64,000 nt of DNA from Chitinophagaceae bacterium (GCA_014379345.1 JACMLY010000097.1:1-64000); one strand, 5' to 3'; positions 26,786 through 36,608 are shown, counted from the first letter of the stretch. Made by a program: numbers and translations. Notes: generated by a model from the letters alone, not told the origin.

Positions 26786-27247
26786 AATATTTGAATTTAG
26801 CAGATGAATCAGACTTTAAATGTAAAGATAAATGGTATCTGCTACTCAAGTGCTAAGCTAAATACCCTGATTTCATTATATCATTAATCATTTTCATAAG
26901 AATTCATTTCGTTGATTTAACTCTCCGGGTTATTGGCTACCTGATCTCTGTCTCAAAAATATCAACGCAGCAATATGGTAATCTTGGTTGTAAAATATAT
27001 CTGCCGGCATCAATGCCACGACTATTAATCGGTAATCGGCTGGAATAGAGGATCAGCTACCATTTCTCACGGTTAGAAGGACACCTGTAACCTGAAAATA
27101 GATTCGTGCGTCCTATTGGCTCCGCTGCGATTAACCAATCATCAGGAAAATCAGCCGTTCAAGGGTAAACAATGATCCATGTATTACAAAGTACCTACTT
27201 TTGGCTTGTAATGCTCAAACGCAAGTACTAAATTAATACCAGACACA
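26786..27247. other. Intergenic region between divergent genes
   Basis: 462 nt between the divergent sugar dehydrogenase and receptor genes. I found no reading frame, tRNA, hairpin repeat or convincing operator. It should hold two promoters; TTTTGGCTTG near 27196 is a weak -33 candidate for the receptor gene without a good -7 partner. Confidence 0.4.
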
Positions 27248-29701
27248 ATGAGAAATTTAGCCATCCTACTGACTGTCGCCGCCTGCTCCGTTATATCATT
27301 TGCGGGCAATGCCCAAATTAAAACCGGGAAGCTGAATGGAATAATAAAAGATGTTACCGGGAAAACGGTTTCAAATGCAACTGTTACTCTTCTTACTGCA
27401 AAGGATTCTTCCATGGTAAAAGTGGGTGTTGCGGGCAAAGATGGCAGGTATGGATTTGAGAATATTGCGTATGGCAGGTATCTGGTATCTGTCACTGCTA
27501 CGGAACACGCCAAAAACTTTTCGCCCGTTTTTGAGATTTCAGAAGGCACACCAGATATTTCTTTAAAAACAATAGAAATGGCTACCCGGGTCAAATCGCT
27601 CAACGCCGTTACGGTAACGGCCAAAAGACCTCTTATCGAACAAAAAATAGACAGGACCATTGTGAATGTGGAGGCTTCCATCACGAATACCGGTACAAAT
27701 GCATTGGAGGTTTTGGAAAAATCTCCGGGTATTTCGGTAGACAAGGATGGCAATATCAGTTTAAAAGGAAAAGATGGTGTTATTGTATTGGTAGATGGTC
27801 GCCAGACCTATTTAAGTGGACCGGACCTGGCCAATTATCTCCGAAACCTGAATGCCAGTCAAATGGACCAGATCGAGATCATGACCAACCCTCCGGCTAA
27901 GTACGACGCTTCCGGCAATTCAGGCATCATCAATATCAAAACAAAAAAGATCAGGCAGTTGGGCTATAATGGTTCTATTAATTTTGGTTACGGACAAGGG
28001 CGTTATCCTAAATTTAATGAAGGATTGAATCTCAATTACAGGAAAAATAAGTTGAACCTGTTCACCAACCTCAGTCATAATTACTCACACAATTTTAATA
28101 CACTTTCTATTCAGCGAAATTTCCGCCATAAGGAAACGAAGGATCTTTTATCGCATTTTGACCAGGAAGCCAGGAATGAAAACATTTCAAAAAACTACAA
28201 CGCTAAATTGGGCCTTGATTATTTTGCAAGAAAAAATACAACATTGGGAATTGTGTTCAACGGTTTTTTGAACGACCGCAATGGCAATAACCGTAATCTT
28301 ACTGATATCTCCGATGCCAGCGGTAACCTGGCAAGTCAAACGAGAGCGACGCTTAATAACACGCAGGAATGGAAAAATTTCAGCACCAATTTTAATTTGC
28401 GCCAGGTGCTCGATACCCTTGGTTCGGAATTAACGGCCGACCTCGACTATAGCCAGTATAGTTCGGAGAATAACCCTGTAATGATCAATTCTTATTTTGA
28501 TCAAAACGGCATTTCGACTTATCAACCCGATACGTTATTAGGAGCACTTCCACAAAATATTAAGATTTATAGTGGCCGGATAGATTATATCAAAAGCTTA
28601 AAAAAAGGTGCAAGGTTCGAAGCAGGATTAAAATCAAGCTATGTAAAAACAGATAATGATGCGGCTTATGATAGCGTGTTAAATGGGCAACTCGTGCATG
28701 ATTTCAACCGCAGCAATTATTTTATATATGAAGAGAATATTAATGCGGGGTACGTAAACCTTAATCAGCCTATCGATAAAAAATGGGGTGCGCAACTGGG
28801 TTTGAGATTGGAAAATACAAATGCAAAAGGATACCAGGTAACCACCGGAGAACAATTCAACCGTCATTACACGCAACTTTTTCCTACAGCTTATTTGCAG
28901 TATCAGCATGACAAAAAAAATACTTATGTTCTGAATTACGGAAGAAGGATCCGCCGGCCTGATTACCAAAGCCTGAACCCATTCATCAATTTTATCGACC
29001 GCTATACTTATTCCAAAGGAAATCCTAATCTTAAGCCCCAATTCAGCCATAACATAGAGGTAAGTCACAGTTATCAAAGTTTTCTGACAACAACACTCAA
29101 TTACTCACGCACAACAGATATCATTCAAAATGTACTGGAACAGAATGAAGCAAAAAATGAAACATTTGTCAGGAAGGCAAATATTGCCAATCAACGCCAG
29201 TTCGGTATTTCCTTTAACACGAATGTTCCGGTTGCAAAATGGTGGAGAAGCAATGTCTATGTCAATGCGTTCAACAGCAAGTTTGAAGGAATTGTAAATG
29301 ATACATTTGTTACGATAAGTGCGACAACCCTTACTTTGAATGGTTCTCAGCAATTCAATTTTGCCAAAACATGGTCTGCAGAGATCAGCGGTTTTTTCAG
29401 AACTGGTGGAATTGAAGGGGTGATCAGGGCAAGACCTATGGGAATGATGTCCCTGGGTGTAAGCAAACAGGTGATGAAAAATAAGGGAACGCTTCGTTTA
29501 AACATCCGTGATGTTTTCTATACACAACGATTCAGAGGTGTCAGCAAGTATGGAAATGTGGATGCTGCTTTCCAGGAAAGAGGGGATAGCCGTGTTGTGA
29601 ATATCAATTTCGCTTACCGGTTCAGCAAAGGAAAAATAAACGGAACCCCAAAGAGAAGAGCCGGTAGTGCGAGTGAGGAGCAGAATCGTGTGGGAGGGTA
29701 G
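27248..29701 (+). CDS. TonB-dependent-receptor-like outer membrane beta-barrel protein
   Basis: 817 residues. Signal peptide ends near FAGNAQIKT (about 23). Residues 25-110 form a carboxypeptidase-regulatory-like domain (GIIKDVTGKTVSNATVTLL). A plug-like region follows (ALEVLEKSPGISVDKDGNI, VLVDGRQTYLSGPDLANYL, IMTNPPAKYDASGNSGIIN) and then an OMP_b-brl_3 barrel ending in NINFAYRFSKGKINGTPKRR. There is no visible TonB box, and no SusD partner follows, so it is of the outer-membrane-beta-barrel family rather than a SusC pair. Ligand unknown. Confidence 0.85.
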   Translation: MRNLAILLTVAACSVISFAGNAQIKTGKLNGIIKDVTGKTVSNATVTLLTAKDSSMVKVGVAGKDGRYGFENIAYGRYLVSVTATEHAKNFSPVFEISEGTPDISLKTIEMATRVKSLNAVTVTAKRPLIEQKIDRTIVNVEASITNTGTNALEVLEKSPGISVDKDGNISLKGKDGVIVLVDGRQTYLSGPDLANYLRNLNASQMDQIEIMTNPPAKYDASGNSGIINIKTKKIRQLGYNGSINFGYGQGRYPKFNEGLNLNYRKNKLNLFTNLSHNYSHNFNTLSIQRNFRHKETKDLLSHFDQEARNENISKNYNAKLGLDYFARKNTTLGIVFNGFLNDRNGNNRNLTDISDASGNLASQTRATLNNTQEWKNFSTNFNLRQVLDTLGSELTADLDYSQYSSENNPVMINSYFDQNGISTYQPDTLLGALPQNIKIYSGRIDYIKSLKKGARFEAGLKSSYVKTDNDAAYDSVLNGQLVHDFNRSNYFIYEENINAGYVNLNQPIDKKWGAQLGLRLENTNAKGYQVTTGEQFNRHYTQLFPTAYLQYQHDKKNTYVLNYGRRIRRPDYQSLNPFINFIDRYTYSKGNPNLKPQFSHNIEVSHSYQSFLTTTLNYSRTTDIIQNVLEQNEAKNETFVRKANIANQRQFGISFNTNVPVAKWWRSNVYVNAFNSKFEGIVNDTFVTISATTLTLNGSQQFNFAKTWSAEISGFFRTGGIEGVIRARPMGMMSLGVSKQVMKNKGTLRLNIRDVFYTQRFRGVSKYGNVDAAFQERGDSRVVNINFAYRFSKGKINGTPKRRAGSASEEQNRVGG

Positions 29702-29775
29702 TGCCGATTTCTAAGCGGTTAATCGAATAACAATTGAATATTTACGTCATTATTTTCGATACATCTGTTTCGGGA

Positions 29776-29915
29776 TCATATTGAAAAAGGTATGCTGGTT
29801 ATAAACTGCCAGCATTTTACCATCTCGGGATTCAACCATGCATCTAATATTGTTTCAGGCGATGCACCGAAATGTTTTTGGATATGAACTGCTAAATCCT
29901 GCGCATTCGTTAGAG
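29776..29915 (-). pseudogene. SRPBCC (AHSA1-like) gene remnant
   Basis: The minus strand between the receptor and the serine hydrolase reads AVHIQKHFGASPETILDAW then LNPEMVKCW before a stop. This is the N-terminal strand-helix unit of the AHSA1-type SRPBCC fold (usual form F-x-A-S-P-E-x-V-F-D-A-W-x-x-P-E-x-x-x-x-W). Nothing of the remaining 100 residues follows in any frame that I can see. It abuts the 3' end of the serine hydrolase gene. Too short to be functional; likely a deletion remnant. Confidence 0.45.
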
Positions 29916-29917
29916 CA

Positions 29918-31570
29918 TCATTTTGTTGATAAAATAGGTGGTCTTTCAGTTTTCATTTTCCTGAATTCCACATTTCTGGCTCTTCCTACTGAAATTTTCA
30001 TGCTGGTGACCTGCAATTTTTTGTCTCTTTCAAAATAGATGTCTCCGGCAGGTGAGCTAAATCCATCTTTATAGGTGGGTGAAAAGAGATAATCGCTCGT
30101 GGGATTTCTGCTGGCGACAAGCTTACCGTCTTTAAAAATGATATCAAATTTTGCTTCTGCTTCTTCAGAATAATATTTGCCTGCGTAATCGTTCATGGTT
30201 TTTTCATCAGGCTTTGCAGAATCGACGGCAAAAAAATGAAGCGTGTCAACCGGTGTTATGAATCGCAGCTTTGAAGGTTTGACAGGTAGAATTTCTATCT
30301 TGTTCGGACCTGACATGAACACATTTTCAGCGACCGGTATTAAATTCCCTCCCCTGGAATTGGCCAGCCGTCCATCTCTGACAAACAATTTCAGGGCCAA
30401 ACCCGTGCGTGGATCTTTATACCAGCCGGTATAACTATTTAATTTCTCAATAGGAATTGTAACGGGAGGTAGCTCATTTATATTTTTTACAACAGAGATG
30501 TTCGTTACCAACAGATCCCTGATTGAATTGACCGGTGATCCAACCTGGTCGAATTCGGAAGTATTACTAAGCCATACGATCGTTAGACCTAGGTCGGGGA
30601 AGCAATAAAGATTGGAACGATAACCAGCCGTAGCGCCACTATGCGAAATTGTTTTCCGGCCCCTCAGGGAATCTGTGAACAGGCCCGCTGCGTACCAGTT
30701 CATTTTACCGTTATTTAATGCCGATACGGCCAATTGTTTCTTCAATAGCGATGGATTTCCAAGTTTACCATTCAGATAATAATCATTCCAGATCAGCAGA
30801 TCTTCTGCTGTCGTCAGTAATCCGCCATTTCCATATACATATTCATTAGGCATATTGGTCAGATAGCCAGTGCCGCTTCTCTCATATGCCATCGCCCGGT
30901 TGAGTACTACTTTTTTAAAATTATTTCTCCATTCTGTATGCTTCATTCCTGCGGGTTCAAAAATATGCAGGCGTGTAAATTGAGCAAGACTTATTCCGCT
31001 AACTCTTTCTACAATGACAGCAAAAAGATTGTAGTTGGAATTACTATACAAAAATTCATCTCCCGGTTTATTGTTGAGTGTTTTTTGACGTGCGATAATA
31101 TACAAAGCATCGTCATTGTTATATGTTTTGGTGCTTCTGGGCCAGCCGGCAATCTCCGCAATACTTCCCCAGTCTTTCAGGCCGCTGGTATGCTGCATCA
31201 TTTGGCGTAGTGTGATCGGGGTTCCATAATCGGGCAATTCAGGAACGTACTTTCTGACATCATCATCGATGGCTAGTTTACCCTGTTGTTCCAATAACAA
31301 AATAGCCGCAGCCGTAAATTGTTTGGAAATAGATCCGGCTTCAATGACCGATTCGGTAGTAAGCGGCACTGCATGCTCCAGGTCGGCCATACCCCATGCG
31401 CGCGAAAAAATAACCTGGCCATTTCGGCTGATAGCTAATTGGCATCCCGGGTTACCCGGCTTGTAGCGATCAAACATTTTGTCAATTATGTCAATAGTAT
31501 CCTGCCAGCTTTGGGCATTCGAAATATGATGGGCAGAAATTATCAATAGCAGAAAAAAAATCCTTTTCAT
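29918..31570 (-). CDS. Secreted serine hydrolase, beta-lactamase class C family
   Basis: 550 residues with signal peptide (cut near SNAQS, about 20). Active-site Ser80 is in SISK (SxxK), the Tyr motif is YSNSNYN, and HSGATAGY is the third (K/H-S/T-G) motif. The N-terminal 350 residues form the penicillin-binding/esterase fold; the last 180 residues form a lipocalin-like C-terminal domain (DYAGKYYSEEAEAKFDI). Members act as D-amino-peptidases, esterases or peptidoglycan hydrolases; true beta-lactamase activity should not be assumed. Monocistronic. Confidence 0.87.
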   Translation of the reverse strand: MKRIFFLLLIISAHHISNAQSWQDTIDIIDKMFDRYKPGNPGCQLAISRNGQVIFSRAWGMADLEHAVPLTTESVIEAGSISKQFTAAAILLLEQQGKLAIDDDVRKYVPELPDYGTPITLRQMMQHTSGLKDWGSIAEIAGWPRSTKTYNNDDALYIIARQKTLNNKPGDEFLYSNSNYNLFAVIVERVSGISLAQFTRLHIFEPAGMKHTEWRNNFKKVVLNRAMAYERSGTGYLTNMPNEYVYGNGGLLTTAEDLLIWNDYYLNGKLGNPSLLKKQLAVSALNNGKMNWYAAGLFTDSLRGRKTISHSGATAGYRSNLYCFPDLGLTIVWLSNTSEFDQVGSPVNSIRDLLVTNISVVKNINELPPVTIPIEKLNSYTGWYKDPRTGLALKLFVRDGRLANSRGGNLIPVAENVFMSGPNKIEILPVKPSKLRFITPVDTLHFFAVDSAKPDEKTMNDYAGKYYSEEAEAKFDIIFKDGKLVASRNPTSDYLFSPTYKDGFSSPAGDIYFERDKKLQVTSMKISVGRARNVEFRKMKTERPPILSTK

Positions 31571-31730
31571 TGATCCGATTATTATTGTAAAAAATACCGC
31601 ATCGTACTATATTCCTTCTGATTGGTTGTTTGCAATGATGATAGTCATACATGAACAGCTCAGGACGAATCGCTAAACGGGAATACTCATATTTATGTGT
31701 TAATTGGTATTTCCCCGCCGATCGCCGGAT

Positions 31731-33038
31731 TTAGTCGCAATGGTAATATCTCCAGTTATCATATTTGGTATCATGGCTTGCAAATGCTCCTTTCACTCGC
31801 CAGAGATCAAAACTATAATCATATTTTGCAAACTCGCCAGTCAGGCTATTTTTCAAATTGTTCTTATCGTAAAGAACGATTTCTTCCAGAGAGCCCACGT
31901 GTAGCCATTGACTAAAAGACAGGCTATAGTATTCGTTGATCTTATTATAACGAAAATCGCCGATCCCCATAATGAACGGCTTCGGTATTTTCTTTAATGA
32001 ATACGCATAGAGATCCTGTAAAGATTTGGGGTATTCTCCCGTTCTGCTCTTATGATCTTCTATCGAAGCGATTAACGCTTCACTTTTTTTAATAGCAAAA
32101 TCCCTGCTAAAATTACTTATTGGTTCCATCATAAATTTGAATGTCAGAAATGCGATCAGCGGTATGGTTACCAAATAAAGGGGGACACTGTTAAATTTTC
32201 TTTCGTAGGGCAACTTTAATTTGCCGATTTGTCTGATCGCCCAAAACAATCCGGCTGGCAGCAGCACGATCCCCAGCATAGCCGGTATGATCCCTGCAGT
32301 AAAGAACACAAATAGCAAATAGAAAAAATAAATCAACACTATGCATGCAGTAGCTGAGGAAGCTAAAATGACCAATGCGCCCTGATCAGGCACTCTTTGA
32401 TCAGTATTCTCTCTTTTCTTTATTCTCTTCCGGGCTAAAATAAATGCGGCCACCTGCAATATCAGTCCAAAAAGAAATGTTGATTTGGGCATTGGATTAG
32501 GTACAAACACGACTGCCATAATGAAAATCACTGCAATCAGCAATATAGCTGTGTTGGCTAACTGATAGTGAAACTTGTGATTTGCTTCGTTGTCAACTGC
32601 TTTCTCAAATCTTCTGATTTCGATTATCGTCCAGGCCAGGCCAATAGGTACCAGGAACAATCCCATCAGACCCATTAATTGCCCCGCAACGGAAAATAGT
32701 TTTACAGCCTTATTTGACGGTCCTGGAATAAATGGAGAAAGGATCATCAGGACAATAAGCAGGTTTAGCGCAACTAATTTTATCCAATGAACTTTTTTCA
32801 TATTCATGATTTTTTGTTGAGCCCGGCTCTGCATTCCTCTGATGATCCCGGGCCTGAAAAGAAGCAACACATCTTTGATAAACAAAAACTTCGCTTTTCG
32901 TAATCCCTTTCTGATTACCCGCCCATGAAATTGTTCCAGCAAATCTCCTTCAATATCTTCCCTGTAATCCGGGTGGCAAAACCAACGGAAAAAGGCGAGC
33001 ACCTTATACGGTGGTTTATCGTTTTCTGGCTGATTCAT
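31731..33038 (-). CDS. Membrane protein with permease-prefix N-terminus, PadR partner
   Basis: 435 residues. The N-terminus FFRWFCHPDYREDIEGDLLEQF is the permease prefix domain 2 found at the head of many Bacteroidota FtsX-like ABC permeases that pair with PadR regulators. What follows is not an FtsX/MacB permease: about eight short membrane helices (residues 95-300), then a soluble tail (ALIASIEDHKSRTGEYPKSLQ), where the last part resembles a pilin-like or stalk segment. It starts 3 nt after the PadR stop, so the two are one operon. The prefix domain may be read as an adaptor recruited to a new membrane unit. Function unknown. Confidence 0.65.
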   Translation of the reverse strand: MNQPENDKPPYKVLAFFRWFCHPDYREDIEGDLLEQFHGRVIRKGLRKAKFLFIKDVLLLFRPGIIRGMQSRAQQKIMNMKKVHWIKLVALNLLIVLMILSPFIPGPSNKAVKLFSVAGQLMGLMGLFLVPIGLAWTIIEIRRFEKAVDNEANHKFHYQLANTAILLIAVIFIMAVVFVPNPMPKSTFLFGLILQVAAFILARKRIKKRENTDQRVPDQGALVILASSATACIVLIYFFYLLFVFFTAGIIPAMLGIVLLPAGLFWAIRQIGKLKLPYERKFNSVPLYLVTIPLIAFLTFKFMMEPISNFSRDFAIKKSEALIASIEDHKSRTGEYPKSLQDLYAYSLKKIPKPFIMGIGDFRYNKINEYYSLSFSQWLHVGSLEEIVLYDKNNLKNSLTGEFAKYDYSFDLWRVKGAFASHDTKYDNWRYYHCD

Positions 33039-33041
33039 TTA

Positions 33042-33368
33042 TTATTTAAACGCTATTTTAGGAATCGCTTTCCATAAAGCCAATCGCTGATCTTTGGCAT
33101 CATTCAATACCCTCTGACCATTTTGTGTAAGGGAAAAGTATCTTTTCCGCTTTCCTCCCCGGATACTGGTGGCATCTCCTAAAATAGAATCAAGCAATCC
33201 TTTATTCTCCAGTCTTCTCAACACCGTCTGCAATGCGCCGATACTTACTCGGCGGTGTAGTCTTTTTTCCATTTCATCGATAATGGCAATTCCATAGGCT
33301 TCGCCATACAAGATGCCTACGGTTAACAGCACTACTTCTTCAAATTCTCCAAGATGGTATTGGCTCAT
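33042..33368 (-). CDS. PadR family transcriptional regulator
   Basis: 108 residues, the size of PadR subfamily 1 winged-helix proteins. LGEFEEVVLLTVGILYGEAYGIAIIDEM and VSIGALQTVLRRLENKGLL carry helices 1-3; GGKRKRYFSLTQNGQRVL is the wing. Such regulators usually repress their own operon and a membrane partner. It is immediately upstream of the prefix-domain membrane protein and divergent from namZ. The signal sensed is unknown. Confidence 0.9.
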   Translation of the reverse strand: MSQYHLGEFEEVVLLTVGILYGEAYGIAIIDEMEKRLHRRVSIGALQTVLRRLENKGLLDSILGDATSIRGGKRKRYFSLTQNGQRVLNDAKDQRLALWKAIPKIAFK

Positions 33369-33513
33369 CTGTGTATATTTGACTTAAATGTAGTTAATAT
33401 AATTTAAAAAATGTGCGCATTATTCAAAATAATTTATACGATCTGTTTTTTTGCTTACCGGTGTAAATTTTACGAAGCTTTTTCTCACTTGAATTACATG
33501 TTGCCTGTTCGCA

Positions 33514-33546
33514 TTTGAGTTGATTTTAGAAAATAACTTAAGTTTA
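33514..33546 (+). promoter_or_regulatory. Candidate Bacteroidota promoter for namZ-like gene
   Basis: TTTG at 33514-33517 and TAAGTTTA at 33539-33546 (7 of 8 to TAnnTTTG) are 21 nt apart, the spacing known for the primary sigma factor of Bacteroidota. The start codon at 33577 lies 30 nt downstream. Confidence 0.4.
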
Positions 33547-33576
33547 CCGTGTAATTCAACTTAATATTCGAGTATC

Positions 33577-34809
33577 ATGATGTTACGATTTGCTATTGTT
33601 TTCATTTTATTTGTACCGACCACTTTTTTGACTGTAGAAAAGATAGATAGAATTGAAACTGTTCCCGATAACAATTTGGACAAAAAGGGGGTATTGACGG
33701 GTGCCGACCAGATTGAAAAATACCTGCATTATCTGAAAGGAAAAAAAGTAGGGATGCTGGTGAACCAAACCTCTATCATCGGAAATAAATCGATTGTAGA
33801 TAGTTTGCGGTCACTCAACGTTGATATTAAGATCATATTTGGTCCCGAACATGGTTTCCGCGCCAATGCAAGCAACGGTGCTAAAGTGGAAGATGAAATA
33901 GATCCTAAAACCGGCATACCTATTATTTCCCTGTACGGCCAAAAAAGAAAGCCATCCAAAAAAGACATGGATGCCATCGATGTCATGATCTTCGACATAC
34001 AGGATGTCGGCTGCCGTTTCTATACAAATATTAATACCCTGCGCGACATCATGGAAACCTGCGCTGAATTTGGAAAAGAATTGATCATACTTGATCGCCC
34101 GAATCCGAACGGATATGTTGATGGGCCTATTCTAAATATGGAGCTTAAGTCAGGCATCGGCCAGTTTCCCATCCCGATCACGCACGGCATGACAACCGGA
34201 GAATTCGCTATGATGATCAATGGTCAGGGATGGCTCGCAAAAAAAATGAAATGCAAGATCAAGATCATCCCGGTAAAGAACTATTCTCATGATATGTACT
34301 ACGAGCTACCGGTAGGACCCTCACCCAATCTCAATACACAACAATCGGTTTTATTGTATCCGTCTTTGTGTTTGTTTGAAGGCACTATTGTCAGCCAGGG
34401 CCGGGGTACTTATATGCCTTTTACCGTTTTGGGAGCTCCCGCTTTAAAAGGGATCTATGAATTTTCTTTTACGCCCGCGAGTATACCAGGCAAATCTGAA
34501 ACACCGCTTCACCAGGATCAACCTTGTTATGGACTGGACCTGAGGGATTATAATACTTCAAATATTCGCAAAGCAGGGAAGGTTAATATTAAATGGATCA
34601 TCGATATGTACAAAGCGTATCCCATTAAGGAAAAATTCTTTGATCGAACGCAAAGCAAACAGATGGGAGATATTAATAAATTGGCAGGCACAACATTGTT
34701 TAAGGAACAGATCATTGCAGGTAAAAGCGAGGAGGAAATCCGCAAAAGCTGGGAGCCGGGGTTAAGCGCGTACAAGAAAATGCGAACTAAATATTTATTG
34801 TATCCCTAA
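33577..34809 (+). CDS. namZ: Exo-beta-N-acetylmuramidase NamZ-like protein (DUF1343, GH171)
   Basis: 410 residues. The family marks are GKKVGMLVNQTS, FGPEHGFRANASNG (Glu91 is the candidate catalytic residue), IPIISLYGQKRKPS, DVMIFDIQDVGCRFYTNI, LDRPNPNGYVDGP, FPIPITHGMTTGEFA, GPSPNLNT and EGTIVSQGRGTYMPF. DUF1343 was assigned to GH171: it releases terminal MurNAc from the non-reducing end of peptidoglycan fragments. A hydrophobic N-terminus (residues 1-20) suggests export, probably to the periplasm, for cell-wall turnover or use. It has a candidate promoter of its own. Confidence 0.88.
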   Translation: MMLRFAIVFILFVPTTFLTVEKIDRIETVPDNNLDKKGVLTGADQIEKYLHYLKGKKVGMLVNQTSIIGNKSIVDSLRSLNVDIKIIFGPEHGFRANASNGAKVEDEIDPKTGIPIISLYGQKRKPSKKDMDAIDVMIFDIQDVGCRFYTNINTLRDIMETCAEFGKELIILDRPNPNGYVDGPILNMELKSGIGQFPIPITHGMTTGEFAMMINGQGWLAKKMKCKIKIIPVKNYSHDMYYELPVGPSPNLNTQQSVLLYPSLCLFEGTIVSQGRGTYMPFTVLGAPALKGIYEFSFTPASIPGKSETPLHQDQPCYGLDLRDYNTSNIRKAGKVNIKWIIDMYKAYPIKEKFFDRTQSKQMGDINKLAGTTLFKEQIIAGKSEEEIRKSWEPGLSAYKKMRTKYLLYP

Positions 34810-34920
34810 ACAGAAGCTATTGATTCGAATAGGCCGATCAGCAATTCTTTAATTACACAAAATATATTACTCAACATTGCCTACCGGGGGAATATAAAAT
34901 TCCGTAGAAGATACTATATC

Positions 34921-35022
34921 TTCTCCTTGTGCCCCTTTGTGGTTGACTTTGGTCTTAAGTATAAGGCATTCTTCTAATGCCAGCGTTTTTTAACCACAGA
35001 GAAAGGAGGGAAGGCACAGAGG
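34921..35022. repeat. Hairpin repeat, family A copy 4
   Basis: Left arm about 34921-34944 ending GTGGTT, right arm 34991-35022 starting TAACCACAGAG. The loop carries ACTTTGGTCTTAA and ATAAGGCATTCTTC, matching the loop of the copy at 2064-2185, 33 kb away, in reverse orientation. The rest of the 34810-35140 gap holds the promoter of the next gene, which I could not define. Confidence 0.8.
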
Positions 35023-35140
35023 GTCTTTCTTCAAAATCAGATTTTCCGGGATAGCAGTATCTTTAAAGAAATTAAGCTGGCAGGTCCATTTGAACGCATA
35101 GTTCTTTCCCCATTTCCTGTAATCTTTTAAAAATATATAC

Positions 35141-36247
35141 ATGGCAATAGACAAAAGTTCACGTCGCAATTTCATTGCAACATTGGCTACTACCGGCGTA
35201 GTGGCTACTACTCAGCTTACTCCTCTTGCCAGTTTAGCAAATTCTGCAGAAGGGTTGGGTGATCTTTCTATTAAACCAAGAAATCCTGCTGACCCAATCA
35301 GGATCGTAAGCATGATGAGATTATCTCCGGGAGAAATCGAACAGATCAAAGGAGCCGGAAAAAATATTGAACTGATCGTGATTACCGATGTCAAAGATCC
35401 AAAACTATTTTCTGACGCCGAAGTGATCTTTGGATATGGCGATGGTTCAATGATCTCCCAATTAAAGAAACTTAAATGGGTACAAGCTTTGGGTGCAGGG
35501 GTGGAGAACATGCCCCGGGAGCTTATTGAACATCCCTGTGTTCTCACAAATATGCAACGTGTATATGCACCCGTGATTGCGGAAAGCGCGATCGGCCTGC
35601 TGTTAAGCCTTACACGTGGATTGGTGCAGGTATCAATTCCTGCCTTCCGTGAACGGAAATGGGTACAAGCCTCCAACGATACAACCCTGGAAGACCTCCA
35701 CGGAAAAACCATCGGTATAGTGGGTATGGGTGGCATCGGCGCGGAAACGGCCCGGCGTCTTCATTATGGTTTCGGCATGCGCGTGTTATGCACGGATGCT
35801 AAACCCATGCCGAAACCGGATTTTGTAGAGCAATTGCACGAGCCTTCCTGGTTCATGGAAATGGTTCCGCAGGTCGACGTATTAATGAGCGCAGCTCCCC
35901 TTACCAAAGAAACGAAGGCCATGTTCAACGAAGAAGTGTTTCGCAAAATGAAACCAAGCGCTTATTTCATAAATGTAACAAGAGGAGGACTGGTTGATCA
36001 GGAGGCCCTGGTGAGCACGCTTAAAAATAAACGCATCAGGGGTGCTGGACTCGATGTGACTACTCCGGAACCGCTCCCCGCAGACAGCCCGCTTTGGGCA
36101 TGCCCCAATCTCGTCATCACGCCTCATAATTCAGGCCAGGCACCAATCCGGCAGACAAGACTGATCGCACTTATTGCAGAAAATGTAAGAAGGTATAGCA
36201 ATGGCTTACCCTTAATGAATGTAGTAGATAAAGTAAAAGGATATTGA
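35141..36247 (+). CDS. Tat-exported D-2-hydroxyacid dehydrogenase
   Basis: 368 residues. The N-terminus KSSRRNFIATLATTGVVA is a Tat signal. The NAD site is GIVGMGGIGAETARRL (about 190-205); catalytic Arg is in INVTRGGLVD, Glu in TPEPLP and His in ITPHNSG, the R-E-H set of D-isomer-specific 2-hydroxyacid dehydrogenases. Export of an NAD-dependent enzyme is odd because the periplasm has no free NAD pool; Tat export of the folded protein with bound cofactor would solve this. Substrate unknown. Compare the Tat-exported Gfo/Idh protein at 44179. Confidence 0.85.
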   Translation: MAIDKSSRRNFIATLATTGVVATTQLTPLASLANSAEGLGDLSIKPRNPADPIRIVSMMRLSPGEIEQIKGAGKNIELIVITDVKDPKLFSDAEVIFGYGDGSMISQLKKLKWVQALGAGVENMPRELIEHPCVLTNMQRVYAPVIAESAIGLLLSLTRGLVQVSIPAFRERKWVQASNDTTLEDLHGKTIGIVGMGGIGAETARRLHYGFGMRVLCTDAKPMPKPDFVEQLHEPSWFMEMVPQVDVLMSAAPLTKETKAMFNEEVFRKMKPSAYFINVTRGGLVDQEALVSTLKNKRIRGAGLDVTTPEPLPADSPLWACPNLVITPHNSGQAPIRQTRLIALIAENVRRYSNGLPLMNVVDKVKGY

Positions 36248-36608
36248 TTACAGAAATAAATGGTCGGGTAACTAAACCTGGTCAGTAGATCCATGTGTTC
36301 CTCCTGTTGCAAACGACAAATTCCGAATAATAAGGATTGCAATAAAGAAAGGCGCTACAAATATCAAATTTGTTTGTAGCAGGCATTGTGTTATTAAAAT
36401 GGCGCAACAGACCTGTACTTAGCCGCATGCACACCCTGTTTGTTAAAATCATCAATGGTATTTTTGTTTTGATAAAGCAGCGGTTTAGGAAATGACAAAC
36501 CGGCGTTGTCGATTTTATTTAATTTTCTTTCACAACAAAGATTCTGGTTCTTTAAAAAAGTATGATCTTGATTGGTTACATGTTTTGTTCACTTTAAAAA
36601 TTTCATCA
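36248..36608. other. Intergenic region with one hairpin
   Basis: 361 nt. GCTACAAA and TTTGTAGC (36354-36380) form an 8-bp stem around an 11-nt loop, a possible terminator-like hairpin without a T tract. A frame upstream of the next gene runs to 36492 but looks untranslated. Nothing else found. Confidence 0.4.

Noticed and set aside
26786..27247. tRNA or riboswitch in the 462-nt gap
   Set aside because: No cloverleaf, no CCA end and no known aptamer wording could be read.
29918..31570. Antibiotic resistance beta-lactamase
   Set aside because: Class C-like fold with SxxK and YSN is shared with esterases and peptidases; length and C-terminal domain do not suggest a beta-lactamase.
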